From assembly GCF_019749955.1 (NCBI RefSeq), contig NZ_JAIEPC010000033.1, positions 1-64,000 on the forward strand: DNA of 64,000 bases, read 5' to 3'. Below, piece by piece: positions 8,623 through 17,058 of the stretch. The notes below the pieces were generated by a model. That model was not told where the DNA came from and made no database searches. It worked only from the letters and a program-made list of their open reading frames with translations. Each line of letters opens with the position of its first letter. Within the stretch, counting starts at the first letter, position 1. The position numbers and the translations under genes were made by a program. Source of the stretch: Sphingomonas sp. Its GTDB lineage: Bacteria > Pseudomonadota > Alphaproteobacteria > Sphingomonadales > Sphingomonadaceae.

Positions 8623-10107
8623 ATGAGCCTCGCCCCCCGGCTGGACCTGCGTCAATCGCAATCGCTGGTGATGACGCCCCAGCTGCAGCAGGCCATTCGC
8701 CTGCTCGCGCTGTCGAATCTCGAGATTGAGACGTTCATCGCCGAGGAGATTGAGCGCAACCCGCTGCTCGATTCAGCGCCCGAGGACGACGGCACGCCCG
8801 AACTTCCCGCGCCGCCCGCCGAACGCAGCGAGCCCGCGAGTGCCGACGAGCTACTGTCGGGCGTTGGCGATACCGGCGAGGCTGCACTCGACGTCGATTT
8901 CGCCGCCGAAACCTTCCATCACGATAGTGCCGCTGACGGCGCAGGCATGGACGGCGCGCTCGGCCTGAACGGTGCGAGCGGCGCGGCAAGCCTCGACGCG
9001 CCCGATTTCGACTCAGTCGCCGATACGGGCATCAGCCTTGCCGATCATCTGCTCGCGCAGGCGGGGCCGGTGGTGAGCGGCGCCGATGCCTTCATTGCCG
9101 CGCATCTGATCGATCAGATCGACGAGTGCGGCTATCTGACCGTGCCGTTGCTCGATATCGCCAACCGGCTCGGGGTGCCGCTCGCGCGGGTCGAAGCGGT
9201 GCTGGCGTTGATCCAGACCTTCGATCCGACCGGCGTCGGCGCGCGCAACCTTGCGGAATGTCTCGCGCTTCAGGCGAAGGAAGCCGATCGCTATGATCCG
9301 GCGATGGCGCGGTTGATCGACAATCTCGATTTGCTCGCGCGCGGCGAATTGACGCGGCTCAAGCGGCTGTGCGGCGTCGACGACGAAGACATGGCCGACA
9401 TGATCCGCGAGCTGCGCAACTATGATCCCAAGCCCGGCTGCCGTTATGGCGGCGAGCCATCGCAACCGGTGATTCCGGACATTTTCATCGCGCGCCGCAA
9501 GGGTGGCTGGGCGATCGAAATGAACGCGGCAACGCTGCCGCGCCTGCTCGTCAACCGCAGCTATTACAGCGAGTTGAGCACCGGCCCGCAGGACAAGACA
9601 TCGAAGGCGTGGCTCGGCGAAATGCTCGCAAGCGCCAATTGGCTGGTGAAAGCGCTCGACCAGCGCCAGCGCACGATCGTCAAGGTCGCCACCGAAATCG
9701 TCAAGCAGCAGGAAGCCTTTTTCCTGAACGGCGTCGCGCATCTGCGCCCGCTGACATTGCGCCAGGTAGCCGACGCGATCGAAATGCACGAATCGACCGT
9801 CAGCCGCGTGACGAGCAACAAATATCTCAGCTGCGAGCGCGGGCTGTACGAGCTCAAATATTTTTTCACCTCGGCCATCCAGTCAGCGGACGGCGGCGAT
9901 GCGGTGTCGGCCGAGGCGGTGAAGGCGGCGATCAAGACGCTGATCGCGGGCGAGGGCAATGCGATCCTGTCGGACGACACATTGGTCGATCTGTTGAAAA
10001 CCAAAGGCTTCGACATCGCGCGGCGCACCGTCGCCAAATACCGCGAGGCGCTGGGAATCGGCAGCAGCGTGCAACGGCGGCGGGCCAAGGCGCTCGGCGG
10101 CGGCTAG
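8623..10107 (+). CDS. rpoN: RNA polymerase sigma-54 factor
   Basis: 494 residues. The glutamine-rich activator-contact region is at the start (LDLRQSQSLVMTPQLQQAIRLL). An acidic linker, the core-binding domain and the HTH (LTLRQVADAIEMHESTVSRVTSNK) follow. The RpoN box ARRTVAKYRE is intact near the C-terminus. It directs polymerase to -24/-12 promoters with AAA+ activators. It lies directly after lptB, as in many proteobacteria. One clear -24/-12 promoter in this window is at 43011. Confidence 0.96.
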   Translation: MSLAPRLDLRQSQSLVMTPQLQQAIRLLALSNLEIETFIAEEIERNPLLDSAPEDDGTPELPAPPAERSEPASADELLSGVGDTGEAALDVDFAAETFHHDSAADGAGMDGALGLNGASGAASLDAPDFDSVADTGISLADHLLAQAGPVVSGADAFIAAHLIDQIDECGYLTVPLLDIANRLGVPLARVEAVLALIQTFDPTGVGARNLAECLALQAKEADRYDPAMARLIDNLDLLARGELTRLKRLCGVDDEDMADMIRELRNYDPKPGCRYGGEPSQPVIPDIFIARRKGGWAIEMNAATLPRLLVNRSYYSELSTGPQDKTSKAWLGEMLASANWLVKALDQRQRTIVKVATEIVKQQEAFFLNGVAHLRPLTLRQVADAIEMHESTVSRVTSNKYLSCERGLYELKYFFTSAIQSADGGDAVSAEAVKAAIKTLIAGEGNAILSDDTLVDLLKTKGFDIARRTVAKYREALGIGSSVQRRRAKALGGG

Positions 10108-10185
10108 TCGCACATCGTGGCGCGCTTGGTGCGCTCAAATCCCAGTTTTGCGCTTTTTTAACCTTAAGCCGGATAATCAATTCGG

Positions 10186-10590
10186 ATGAACGCAAACTTC
10201 TCCTTCGATGTCGACCCGGCCCGCGATCTGGTGATCATCACCTTGGGTGGCTTCTTCTCGCGCGCCGATGTTGACGCTTTTCTTGCCGCCCGTGTGGCCG
10301 CGCATGCGCGACTGCGCTGTGGTCCCAACCAGCATGTAACGCTCGCCGATGTGCGCGCGATGCAGATTCAGGCGCAGGATATCGTGACCGCCTGGGGCGA
10401 TGTGCTGTCCGGCGCCGCCTATCGCTCGCGCAAGCTGGCGTTCGTCCAGGCATCGTCGCTCGCCCGGATGCAGCTGCAGCGCGCGGCGGCCATGCGCGAC
10501 GTGCGCTACTTCACCGCCGTCGCCGATGCCGAAGCCTGGCTGTTCGAAGATGAGCAGGCGGTATCGTACCCGAACCGGGCCTTCGGCTAA
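10186..10590 (+). CDS. Small STAS/SpoIIAA-like protein
   Basis: 134 residues, opening MNANFSFDVDPARDLVIITLGGFFSRADVDAFLAAR. The strand-turn-helix pattern at the start resembles SpoIIAA-like/STAS folds, but no catalytic motif is seen. No signal peptide or membrane segment. It follows rpoN by 78 bp on the same strand and may have its own promoter in that gap. Function unknown. Confidence 0.6.
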   Translation: MNANFSFDVDPARDLVIITLGGFFSRADVDAFLAARVAAHARLRCGPNQHVTLADVRAMQIQAQDIVTAWGDVLSGAAYRSRKLAFVQASSLARMQLQRAAAMRDVRYFTAVADAEAWLFEDEQAVSYPNRAFG

Positions 10591-10613
10591 GCTGGCTAGC
10601 CCATCTGCGGGCG

Positions 10614-11096
10614 CTATTTGCGGGTCTTGGTCCCGAAGGTGACCCCGGCTTCGATCTGCACCTTCGCCCACTCGCGCACATCGACTCCGGCCAGCAACCC
10701 AACCATGCTGTTGATGACGGCAGGGTCCTTGATCAACCCTTCCATCGAATATTCTCCGAGCGCGCCGAATGCCTTTTCGAGTGCGCCGTCACCATCCTGC
10801 TTGATCGTCTGGACCGCTTCAGCGCGGCAATCCACCGTAACCAAACGATTGAAGATTTGGCCCGCCTGCTTCGAAAGCTCGTCGCGTTGCGCTGTAGTAA
10901 TGGTCGACATGTCCTTGACCTGCGGGCTTGCCGTCATCACCCCGAAAATCCACCGTACCAACGTCAATTGATCGGCGCGCGATACTTTGGCGATCAAACA
11001 TTCGGAAAGGGGACCTCGGCCCTGTGCGTGCGCGTGGCCGGGGTTCGCCGCAACCAGCGAGAACGCCGTCAGAATCCAAGTCATGCGCTTTGTCAT
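10614..11096 (-). CDS. Uncharacterised exported protein
   Basis: 160 residues with a clear signal peptide (MTKRMTWILTAFSLVAANPGHAHAQ). The mature part is mostly helical, with two cysteines (about residues 33 and 90) that could form a disulphide. The family is not recognised. It stands alone on the minus strand between the STAS-like gene and the exonuclease gene. Confidence 0.65.
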   Translation of the reverse strand: MTKRMTWILTAFSLVAANPGHAHAQGRGPLSECLIAKVSRADQLTLVRWIFGVMTASPQVKDMSTITTAQRDELSKQAGQIFNRLVTVDCRAEAVQTIKQDGDGALEKAFGALGEYSMEGLIKDPAVINSMVGLLAGVDVREWAKVQIEAGVTFGTKTRK

Positions 11097-11191
11097 CAGT
11101 GCCCCCGCGACCGGTGAAGTTAAGCTCTCACGCTAACCAACAGGCAGCACCGTGCAAGTCTGAACTCCGACGATATGTCGGTTTTTGCTTC

Positions 11192-12190
11192 TCAATCGTC
11201 CTCATCTTCGAATCCGGCGACGTGCAGCGATTTCGCTTTGATCTGGCGCGTCATGCACCAGTGCACCAGCGCTTCTTCGCGGCCGTGCGTGACCCAGACT
11301 TCCTTGGGCGCAATTTCGGTAAGCGTGTCGGTCAGCTCATCCCAATCGGCGTGATCGGACAGGATCAGCGGCAGTTCGACGCCGCGTTGCACCGCGCGCT
11401 GGCGCACGCGCATCCAGCCGCTTGCCATCGCGGTGATCGGGTCGGGCAGGCGGCGCGACCAGCGATCCTGTAGCGCCGAGGGCGGCGCGACGACGATATG
11501 CCCGGCCATCGCCGCTTTCGCGGCCTCAGTCGCGGGACGTAAGTCGCCAAGGTCGACGCCGTGCGCGACATAAAGGTTACACAGCCGCTGCATCGCGCCG
11601 TGGATGTAGATCGGCGCTGCATGACCCCGGTCGCGCAGCTCACGGATCACCCGCTGCGCCTTGCCGAGCGCATAGGCACCGACCAGCACGCAACGGTCCG
11701 GGTTGGCGTGCAGGGCCGCCAGCAGCTTGTCGATCTCGTCGCCGGTATCGGGATGGCGGAACACCGGCAGGCCAAAGGTGGCCTCGGTAATGAAGACATC
11801 GCATTTGACCGGCTCGAACGGTGCGCAGGTCGGGTCGGGTCGGCGTTTATAATCGCCCGAGACCACAATCGTCTCGCCGCGATGCTCGAGCACGATCTGC
11901 GCCGAACCGAGCACATGCCCGGCAGGCACGAAGCGCACCGACACATCGCCCATGGCCAGCCGCTCGCCATAGCCGACAGCGGTCCCCGCCTGCGGCCCAT
12001 AGCGCACGCCCATGATGGCGAGCGTTTCCGCCGTCGCCCACACCGCGCCATGCCCGCCGCGCGCGTGATCGGCATGGCCGTGGGTGACGAGCGCGCGCGG
12101 CTGCGGCGTTGATGGGTCGATCCACGCATCGGCGGCGGGCACATAGATGCCGTGCGGATGCGGTTCGATCCAGTCGCCGAGCTTGGTCAT
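11192..12190 (-). CDS. Ligase-associated MBL-fold DNA exonuclease
   Basis: 332 residues with the metallo-beta-lactamase/beta-CASP arrangement: THGHADHARGGHG near residue 36, then a later nucleolytic half including LILSDHADWDELTDTL and VWVTHGREEALV. It matches the 'ligase-associated DNA damage response exonuclease' (Exo of the Lhr-Lig-MPE-Exo cluster). It is divergent from the helicase gene, with only 9 bp between the two start codons. The ATG at 12190 gives the usual family N-terminus. Confidence 0.9.
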   Translation of the reverse strand: MTKLGDWIEPHPHGIYVPAADAWIDPSTPQPRALVTHGHADHARGGHGAVWATAETLAIMGVRYGPQAGTAVGYGERLAMGDVSVRFVPAGHVLGSAQIVLEHRGETIVVSGDYKRRPDPTCAPFEPVKCDVFITEATFGLPVFRHPDTGDEIDKLLAALHANPDRCVLVGAYALGKAQRVIRELRDRGHAAPIYIHGAMQRLCNLYVAHGVDLGDLRPATEAAKAAMAGHIVVAPPSALQDRWSRRLPDPITAMASGWMRVRQRAVQRGVELPLILSDHADWDELTDTLTEIAPKEVWVTHGREEALVHWCMTRQIKAKSLHVAGFEDEDD

Positions 12191-12199
12191 CCATCCTAT

Positions 12200-14644
12200 A
12201 TGCCGGCGATGCCCGACGGTTCCCAGCCCGACTTGCCGCCAGCGCTACCCTTGGTGCTCAGCGACTGGTTCGCCGCCAAGGGCTGGGCGCCACGTCGGCA
12301 TCAGGTCGACATGCTTGCCGCCGCGCGCGCCGGCGCCCACGCGCTGCTGGTCGCGCCGACGGGGGCGGGCAAGACGCTTGCGGGATTTCTGCCGACCCTG
12401 ACTGACCTGATCGAACACCCGGCGGAAGGTCTGCACACGCTCTACGTTTCGCCGCTAAAGGCGCTCGCGGTCGATGTGCAGCGCAATTTGATTACCCCGA
12501 TCGCGGACATGAACCTCGACATTCGCGTCGAGACGCGGACCGGGGACACGCCATCCGACCGCAAAGTGCGGCAGCGGATCAGGCCGCCGCAGATATTGCT
12601 GACAACGCCCGAATCGCTGTCGCTGCTGCTCAGCTATCCTGACAGCTTCCTGATGTTCGCAGGGCTGAAAACGATCGTGATCGACGAAGTTCATGCCTTT
12701 GCGACCCAGAAGCGCGGTGATTTGCTGAGCCTGTGCATGGCGCGGTTGCAGGCGATTGCGCCCCACATGCGCCGGGTGGCGCTGTCGGCGACAGTGGCCG
12801 ATCCCGATGGCTATCGCGCCTGGCTCGCGCCCGATGGCGATATCGATCTGGTCACCACTGTGCAGGGCGAGGCGGGGGCAGACCCCGACATATCGATCCT
12901 GCTCCCCCAAGGGCGCGTACCCTGGTCGGGACATTCGGGGCGCTATGCCGCTGAACAGGTGATCGCCGAGATCGAGACGCACAAGACCACGCTCGTCTTC
13001 TGCAATACGCGCGCGCTGGCCGAGCTGATTTTTCAGGATCTGTGGAAGGCGAACGACCTGCAGCTGCCGATCGGCATCCACCACGGATCGCTCGCGCTGG
13101 AGGCGCGGCGCAAGGTCGAAGGCGCAATGGCCGATGGCAAGCTGCGCGGCCTTGTCTGCACCGCCAGCCTCGACATGGGGATTGACTGGGGCGATGTCGA
13201 TTGCGTGATCCAGATGGGCGCGCCCAAGGGCGCGTCGCGGCTGTTGCAACGTATTGGCCGCGCCAACCACCGGCTCGACGAACCAAGCGAGGCGATCGTC
13301 GTGCCGGGCAATCGCTTCGAATATCTCGAAGCACGCGCCGCGCTCGACGCGGTGGCGGACCGCGAGCTCGATGCCGATGATTTCCGCCCCGGCGGGCTCG
13401 ATGTGCTGGCGCAGCACATCATGGCGTGTGCCTGCGCCGCGCCGTTCCGCGAGGATGCGCTGCTGGCGGAGGTACAGTCGGCGCTGCCCTATTCCGCGCT
13501 GACGGCGGAGCAGTTTACGCATGTGCTCGGGTTCATCAGCGACGGTGGCTATGCGCTCAAAGCCTATGACAAATTCAAGCGGCTGGTGCGCGATGCCGAC
13601 GGCAGCTGGCGCGTCAGTCACCCGAAATTTGTGGCGCAGCACCGGCTCAACGCCGGGATCATCGTCGAGGCGACGATGCTCAAGGTGCGCTTTCGCAACG
13701 GGCGACAATTGGGGCGCGTCGAAGAGGGGTTCGCCGCGACGCTGTCGGTCGGCGATACCTTTTTCTTTTCGGGCATGAGCCTCGAGGTTGAAAAGATCGA
13801 TACCGAGGATCTGGTGGTGCGCGCGACGGCGCGGCCTGCGCGCATCCCGAGCTACGGCGGGGCGCGGATGCCGCTGACCACCAATTTGGCGAACCGGGTG
13901 CGGGGTTTCCTGGCGGATGCAAGCGGCTGGGATCGGTTTCCGCCCGATGTGCGCGAATGGCTCGACATCCAGTCGAAGCGGTCGATCATGCCCCAGCCGG
14001 GGCAATTGCTGGTCGAGACCTTCCCGCATGAAGGGCGGCACTACTTGGTCGCCTATTGCTTTGAGGGTTGGAACGCGCACCAGTCGCTTGGCATGCTGCT
14101 GACGCGGCGGATGGAGACATTGGGGCTGAAGCCGCTGGGCTTTGTGGCGAACGACTATGCGCTCGCCTGTTATTCGCTCGATCCCGTCACCGACCCGGCC
14201 GCACTGTTTTCGGCGGACATTTTGGAGGATGAGTTCGTCGACTGGGTGCAGGGTTCGCATCTGCTCAAGCGCGCGTTTCGCGAAGTCGCGGTCATCGGCG
14301 GGCTGGTCGAGCGCCAGCATCCGGGCAAGCGTAAGACCGGCAGGCAAGTGACCTTCTCGACCGATCTGATCTACGACGTACTGCGCCGCTATGAGCCCGA
14401 TCATCTGCTGCTCAAGGCCGCCTGGGCCGATGCCCGCGCGAAAATGACCGACGTCGGGCGCCTCGCCGATCTGCTCGACCGGGCGGCGGGAACGATGCTG
14501 CATGTGACGCTTGACCGGGTGTCGCCGCTCGCGGTGCCGGTGCTGGTGATGATCGGGCGCGAAAGTGTGCCGCAGGGACTCGCCGATGATGCGATCCTGA
14601 TCGAAGCCGAAGCGCTTGCCATCGAGGCGATGCGGCTCGACTGA
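12200..14644 (+). CDS. Ligase-associated Lhr-like DEXH helicase
   Basis: About 814 residues, Lhr-core superfamily 2 helicase. Walker A APTGAGKT, motif II VIDEVHAF, motif III SAT, HHGSLALEARRKVEGAM, and motif VI LLQRIGRANHR are visible. A winged-helix/Lhr-specific C-terminal half follows. It should be a 3'-5' DNA or RNA:DNA translocase. It is the helicase partner of the ligase (2.6 kb), exonuclease (adjacent) and phosphoesterase (19.1 kb). The start is ATG 12200 or 12209; the frame extends upstream into the exonuclease gene without family character. Confidence 0.92.
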   Translation: MPAMPDGSQPDLPPALPLVLSDWFAAKGWAPRRHQVDMLAAARAGAHALLVAPTGAGKTLAGFLPTLTDLIEHPAEGLHTLYVSPLKALAVDVQRNLITPIADMNLDIRVETRTGDTPSDRKVRQRIRPPQILLTTPESLSLLLSYPDSFLMFAGLKTIVIDEVHAFATQKRGDLLSLCMARLQAIAPHMRRVALSATVADPDGYRAWLAPDGDIDLVTTVQGEAGADPDISILLPQGRVPWSGHSGRYAAEQVIAEIETHKTTLVFCNTRALAELIFQDLWKANDLQLPIGIHHGSLALEARRKVEGAMADGKLRGLVCTASLDMGIDWGDVDCVIQMGAPKGASRLLQRIGRANHRLDEPSEAIVVPGNRFEYLEARAALDAVADRELDADDFRPGGLDVLAQHIMACACAAPFREDALLAEVQSALPYSALTAEQFTHVLGFISDGGYALKAYDKFKRLVRDADGSWRVSHPKFVAQHRLNAGIIVEATMLKVRFRNGRQLGRVEEGFAATLSVGDTFFFSGMSLEVEKIDTEDLVVRATARPARIPSYGGARMPLTTNLANRVRGFLADASGWDRFPPDVREWLDIQSKRSIMPQPGQLLVETFPHEGRHYLVAYCFEGWNAHQSLGMLLTRRMETLGLKPLGFVANDYALACYSLDPVTDPAALFSADILEDEFVDWVQGSHLLKRAFREVAVIGGLVERQHPGKRKTGRQVTFSTDLIYDVLRRYEPDHLLLKAAWADARAKMTDVGRLADLLDRAAGTMLHVTLDRVSPLAVPVLVMIGRESVPQGLADDAILIEAEALAIEAMRLD

Positions 14645-14683
14645 GCGCTTGGAGAAACGATCGGGCGGGCGTATCGTGCTGGC

Positions 14684-15589
14684 ATGCGTGGCTTTATCGC
14701 CCTGTTGCCGTTGTTGCTCGCTTCTGCCGCCCCGCTGGCTGGTCAGGATCCCGAACCGCCGACCGATGCCCAGATTCTGGGGATCGGCACCGATATTCCC
14801 GGCCGGATGACGGTACCGGTGACGATCGAGGGCAATGGCCCCTATCCCTTCACGATCGACACCGGCGCCGAACGCACGGTGATTTCGCGCGAACTGGCGG
14901 CGCGGCTGAACCTGAGCGCGGGGCGCGGCGTTCGGATGACGGCGATGACGGGGACCAGCACCGTTGGCACGGTTGTCGTCCCCGCCCTGTCCGTGTCGAC
15001 GGCCGGCAAGGCACGGATTGAGGCGCCGCTGCTGGCGGGTGTCGATCTGGGCGCGCCCGGCCTGCTCGGGCTCGATTCGCTACAGGGGCATGCGGTCTCG
15101 ATCGATTTCGACCAGCAGCGCATGGCGGTCACCAAATCGCGGCGCGGCGGGCTGGTCGGCAGCGATCCGGCTGATATCGTCGTTCAGGCCAAGAGCTTGC
15201 ACGGCCAGTTGGTCGTCACCGATGCCTTTTATCGCGGCGTCCGGGTGCGGGTGGTGCTCGATACCGGATCGGTGGTGAGCATGGGCAATCTGGCACTGCG
15301 CGCGAAAGTGGCGCGGCGGCAATCGGCCTTTCAGCCGATCACCCTGTCGAGCGTGACCGGCGACACGATGACCGCCGATTATGCGCAGATCGGCGAAGTC
15401 AGCATGGGCGCGGTGATCTTCCAGAACCTGCCGGTTGCCTTCGCGGATGCCGCACCCTTCCGGCAATTGGGGCTGAACGACAAACCGGCGATTCTGCTCG
15501 GCATGGACGCGCTCAAGCAGTTCCGCCGCGTCGACATTGATTTCGCCAGTCGTCAGGTCCGCCTCGCATTGCCCCGCACCCCCCGCTGA
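14684..15589 (+). CDS. Exported retropepsin-like aspartyl protease
   Basis: 301 residues with a signal peptide (MRGFIALLPLLLASAAPLAGQ). Two retropepsin-like halves each carry the catalytic D-T-G: FTIDTGAERTVIS (about residues 57-65) and VVLDTGSVVSM (about 191-200). Each half ends in a hydrophobic ILLGMD/LLGLD strand. Having both aspartates in one chain could give an intramolecular pepsin-like active site, acting in the periplasm; substrate unknown. It follows the helicase by 39 bp. Confidence 0.8.
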   Translation: MRGFIALLPLLLASAAPLAGQDPEPPTDAQILGIGTDIPGRMTVPVTIEGNGPYPFTIDTGAERTVISRELAARLNLSAGRGVRMTAMTGTSTVGTVVVPALSVSTAGKARIEAPLLAGVDLGAPGLLGLDSLQGHAVSIDFDQQRMAVTKSRRGGLVGSDPADIVVQAKSLHGQLVVTDAFYRGVRVRVVLDTGSVVSMGNLALRAKVARRQSAFQPITLSSVTGDTMTADYAQIGEVSMGAVIFQNLPVAFADAAPFRQLGLNDKPAILLGMDALKQFRRVDIDFASRQVRLALPRTPR

Positions 15590-15653
15590 CGGCTTGCCAA
15601 GCGACGCACGACCGAGTCTAATCGGTGGCAAAGCGAACAAGGGAGTCGGGGCG

Positions 15654-17051
15654 ATGCGGTTTTTCGGGCTGATGATGACGGCGGCAGCCGCGTTGATTCC
15701 GGCGGCGGCGCATGCACAGGCGCGGCCCGATCAGAAAGCGTTCTTCGGGCTCTATAAGGAACTGGTCGAAACCAACACGACCTTGTCGGTCGGCGATTGC
15801 ACCAAGGCCGCCGAGCAGATTGCGACGCGGATGAAAGCGGCGGGCTATGCGGCCAAGGATTTGACGATCTTCGCGCCGCCGGGCCATCCCAAGGAAGGTG
15901 GCCTTGTCGCGATCCTGCCGGGCAGCGATGCGAGCGTGAAGCCGATGCTGCTGCTCGCGCATCTCGATGTGGTGGAGGCCAAGCGCGAGGATTGGGCGCG
16001 TGATCCGTTCAAGCTCGTCGAAGAAAACGGCTATTATTACGCGCGCGGGACCGTCGACGACAAAGCGCAGGCCGCGATCTGGACCGATTCGATGATCCGC
16101 TTCAAGCAGGAAGGCTATAAACCCAAGCGGACGATCAAGCTCGCGCTGACCTGCGGCGAGGAGACCAACGAAGCGACCAACGGGGCTGACTATCTGACGC
16201 GCGAGAAACGCGCGCTCGTCGACGCCGAATTCGTGCTCAACGAAGGTGGTGGCGGGCGCTACACCCCCGACGGCAAGCGTGAAGTGCTGGCGCTTCAGGT
16301 CGGCGAGAAAGCCTCGCAGAATTTCACCTTCACGGTCACCAACCCCGGCGGGCACAGCTCGCAGCCGGTGCCCGACAATGCGATCTACCAGCTCGCCGAC
16401 GCACTCAAGGCCGTCCAGGGCTATGAATTCCCGATCAAATTCACCGAAACGACGCGGCAGTTCTTCGGCGCGATGGCGTTTGCCAAGGGCGGCGCGCTCG
16501 GCAGCGCGATCACCAAATTGCTCGCCGATCCGACCGACAAGGCGGCGGATGCGATCGTTAGCCAGGACAAGACGCTGCATTCAACGCTGCGCACCACCTG
16601 CGTCGCAACGATGGCGAGCGCGGGCCATGCCGGCAACGCGCTGCCGCAGCGCGCGCAGGCGACGGTCAATTGTCGCATCTTCCCCGGCGAAACGGTGGAG
16701 GGGACGCTTGCCAAGTTGAGCGAACTGGCAGGGCCGAAGGTGAAGGTGTCGGCCAACCAGCCGATCCGTCCACTGGCGATTCCGCCGACGCTCGACCCCA
16801 AGATTGTCGGCCCGGCCAAGGCGCTCGCGGCCAAGCATTTCCCCGGTGTCCCGATGTTGCCGATCATGTCCACGGGCGCGACCGACGGCATTTTCTTCGA
16901 AGCGCTCGGGATTCCGGTCTACGGCGTCCCCGGCACTTTCGTCGATCCTGACGGCAATGGCACGCACGGCCTCAACGAACGCATCCGCGTCGAGTCGATC
17001 TATGCGAGCCGTGACTATCTGTTCGATCTCGTGAAGGCCTATGCGGGGTAG
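15654..17051 (+). CDS. Exported M20 family metallopeptidase
   Basis: About 465 residues with a signal peptide (MRFFGLMMTAAAALIPAAAHAQ). M20 zinc-peptidase motifs: LLLAHLDVVEAKREDW (His-x-Asp metal ligands), YYARGTVDDKAQ (bridging Asp), TCGEETNEATNG (catalytic Glu pair) and the C-terminal TDGIFFEALGIPVYG...THGLNERI. It is probably a periplasmic carboxypeptidase or dipeptidase. The ATG at 15654 is chosen because the signal peptide begins there. It may be cotranscribed with the preceding aspartyl protease gene, 64 bp away. Confidence 0.9.
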   Translation: MRFFGLMMTAAAALIPAAAHAQARPDQKAFFGLYKELVETNTTLSVGDCTKAAEQIATRMKAAGYAAKDLTIFAPPGHPKEGGLVAILPGSDASVKPMLLLAHLDVVEAKREDWARDPFKLVEENGYYYARGTVDDKAQAAIWTDSMIRFKQEGYKPKRTIKLALTCGEETNEATNGADYLTREKRALVDAEFVLNEGGGGRYTPDGKREVLALQVGEKASQNFTFTVTNPGGHSSQPVPDNAIYQLADALKAVQGYEFPIKFTETTRQFFGAMAFAKGGALGSAITKLLADPTDKAADAIVSQDKTLHSTLRTTCVATMASAGHAGNALPQRAQATVNCRIFPGETVEGTLAKLSELAGPKVKVSANQPIRPLAIPPTLDPKIVGPAKALAAKHFPGVPMLPIMSTGATDGIFFEALGIPVYGVPGTFVDPDGNGTHGLNERIRVESIYASRDYLFDLVKAYAG

Positions 17052-17058
17052 TCCCGAC

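Noticed and set aside
12455..14503. 682-codon open frame opposite the helicase
   Set aside because: High-GC antisense shadow; composition (His/Arg/Gln-rich) unlike any protein family, and the helicase motifs are on the other strand.
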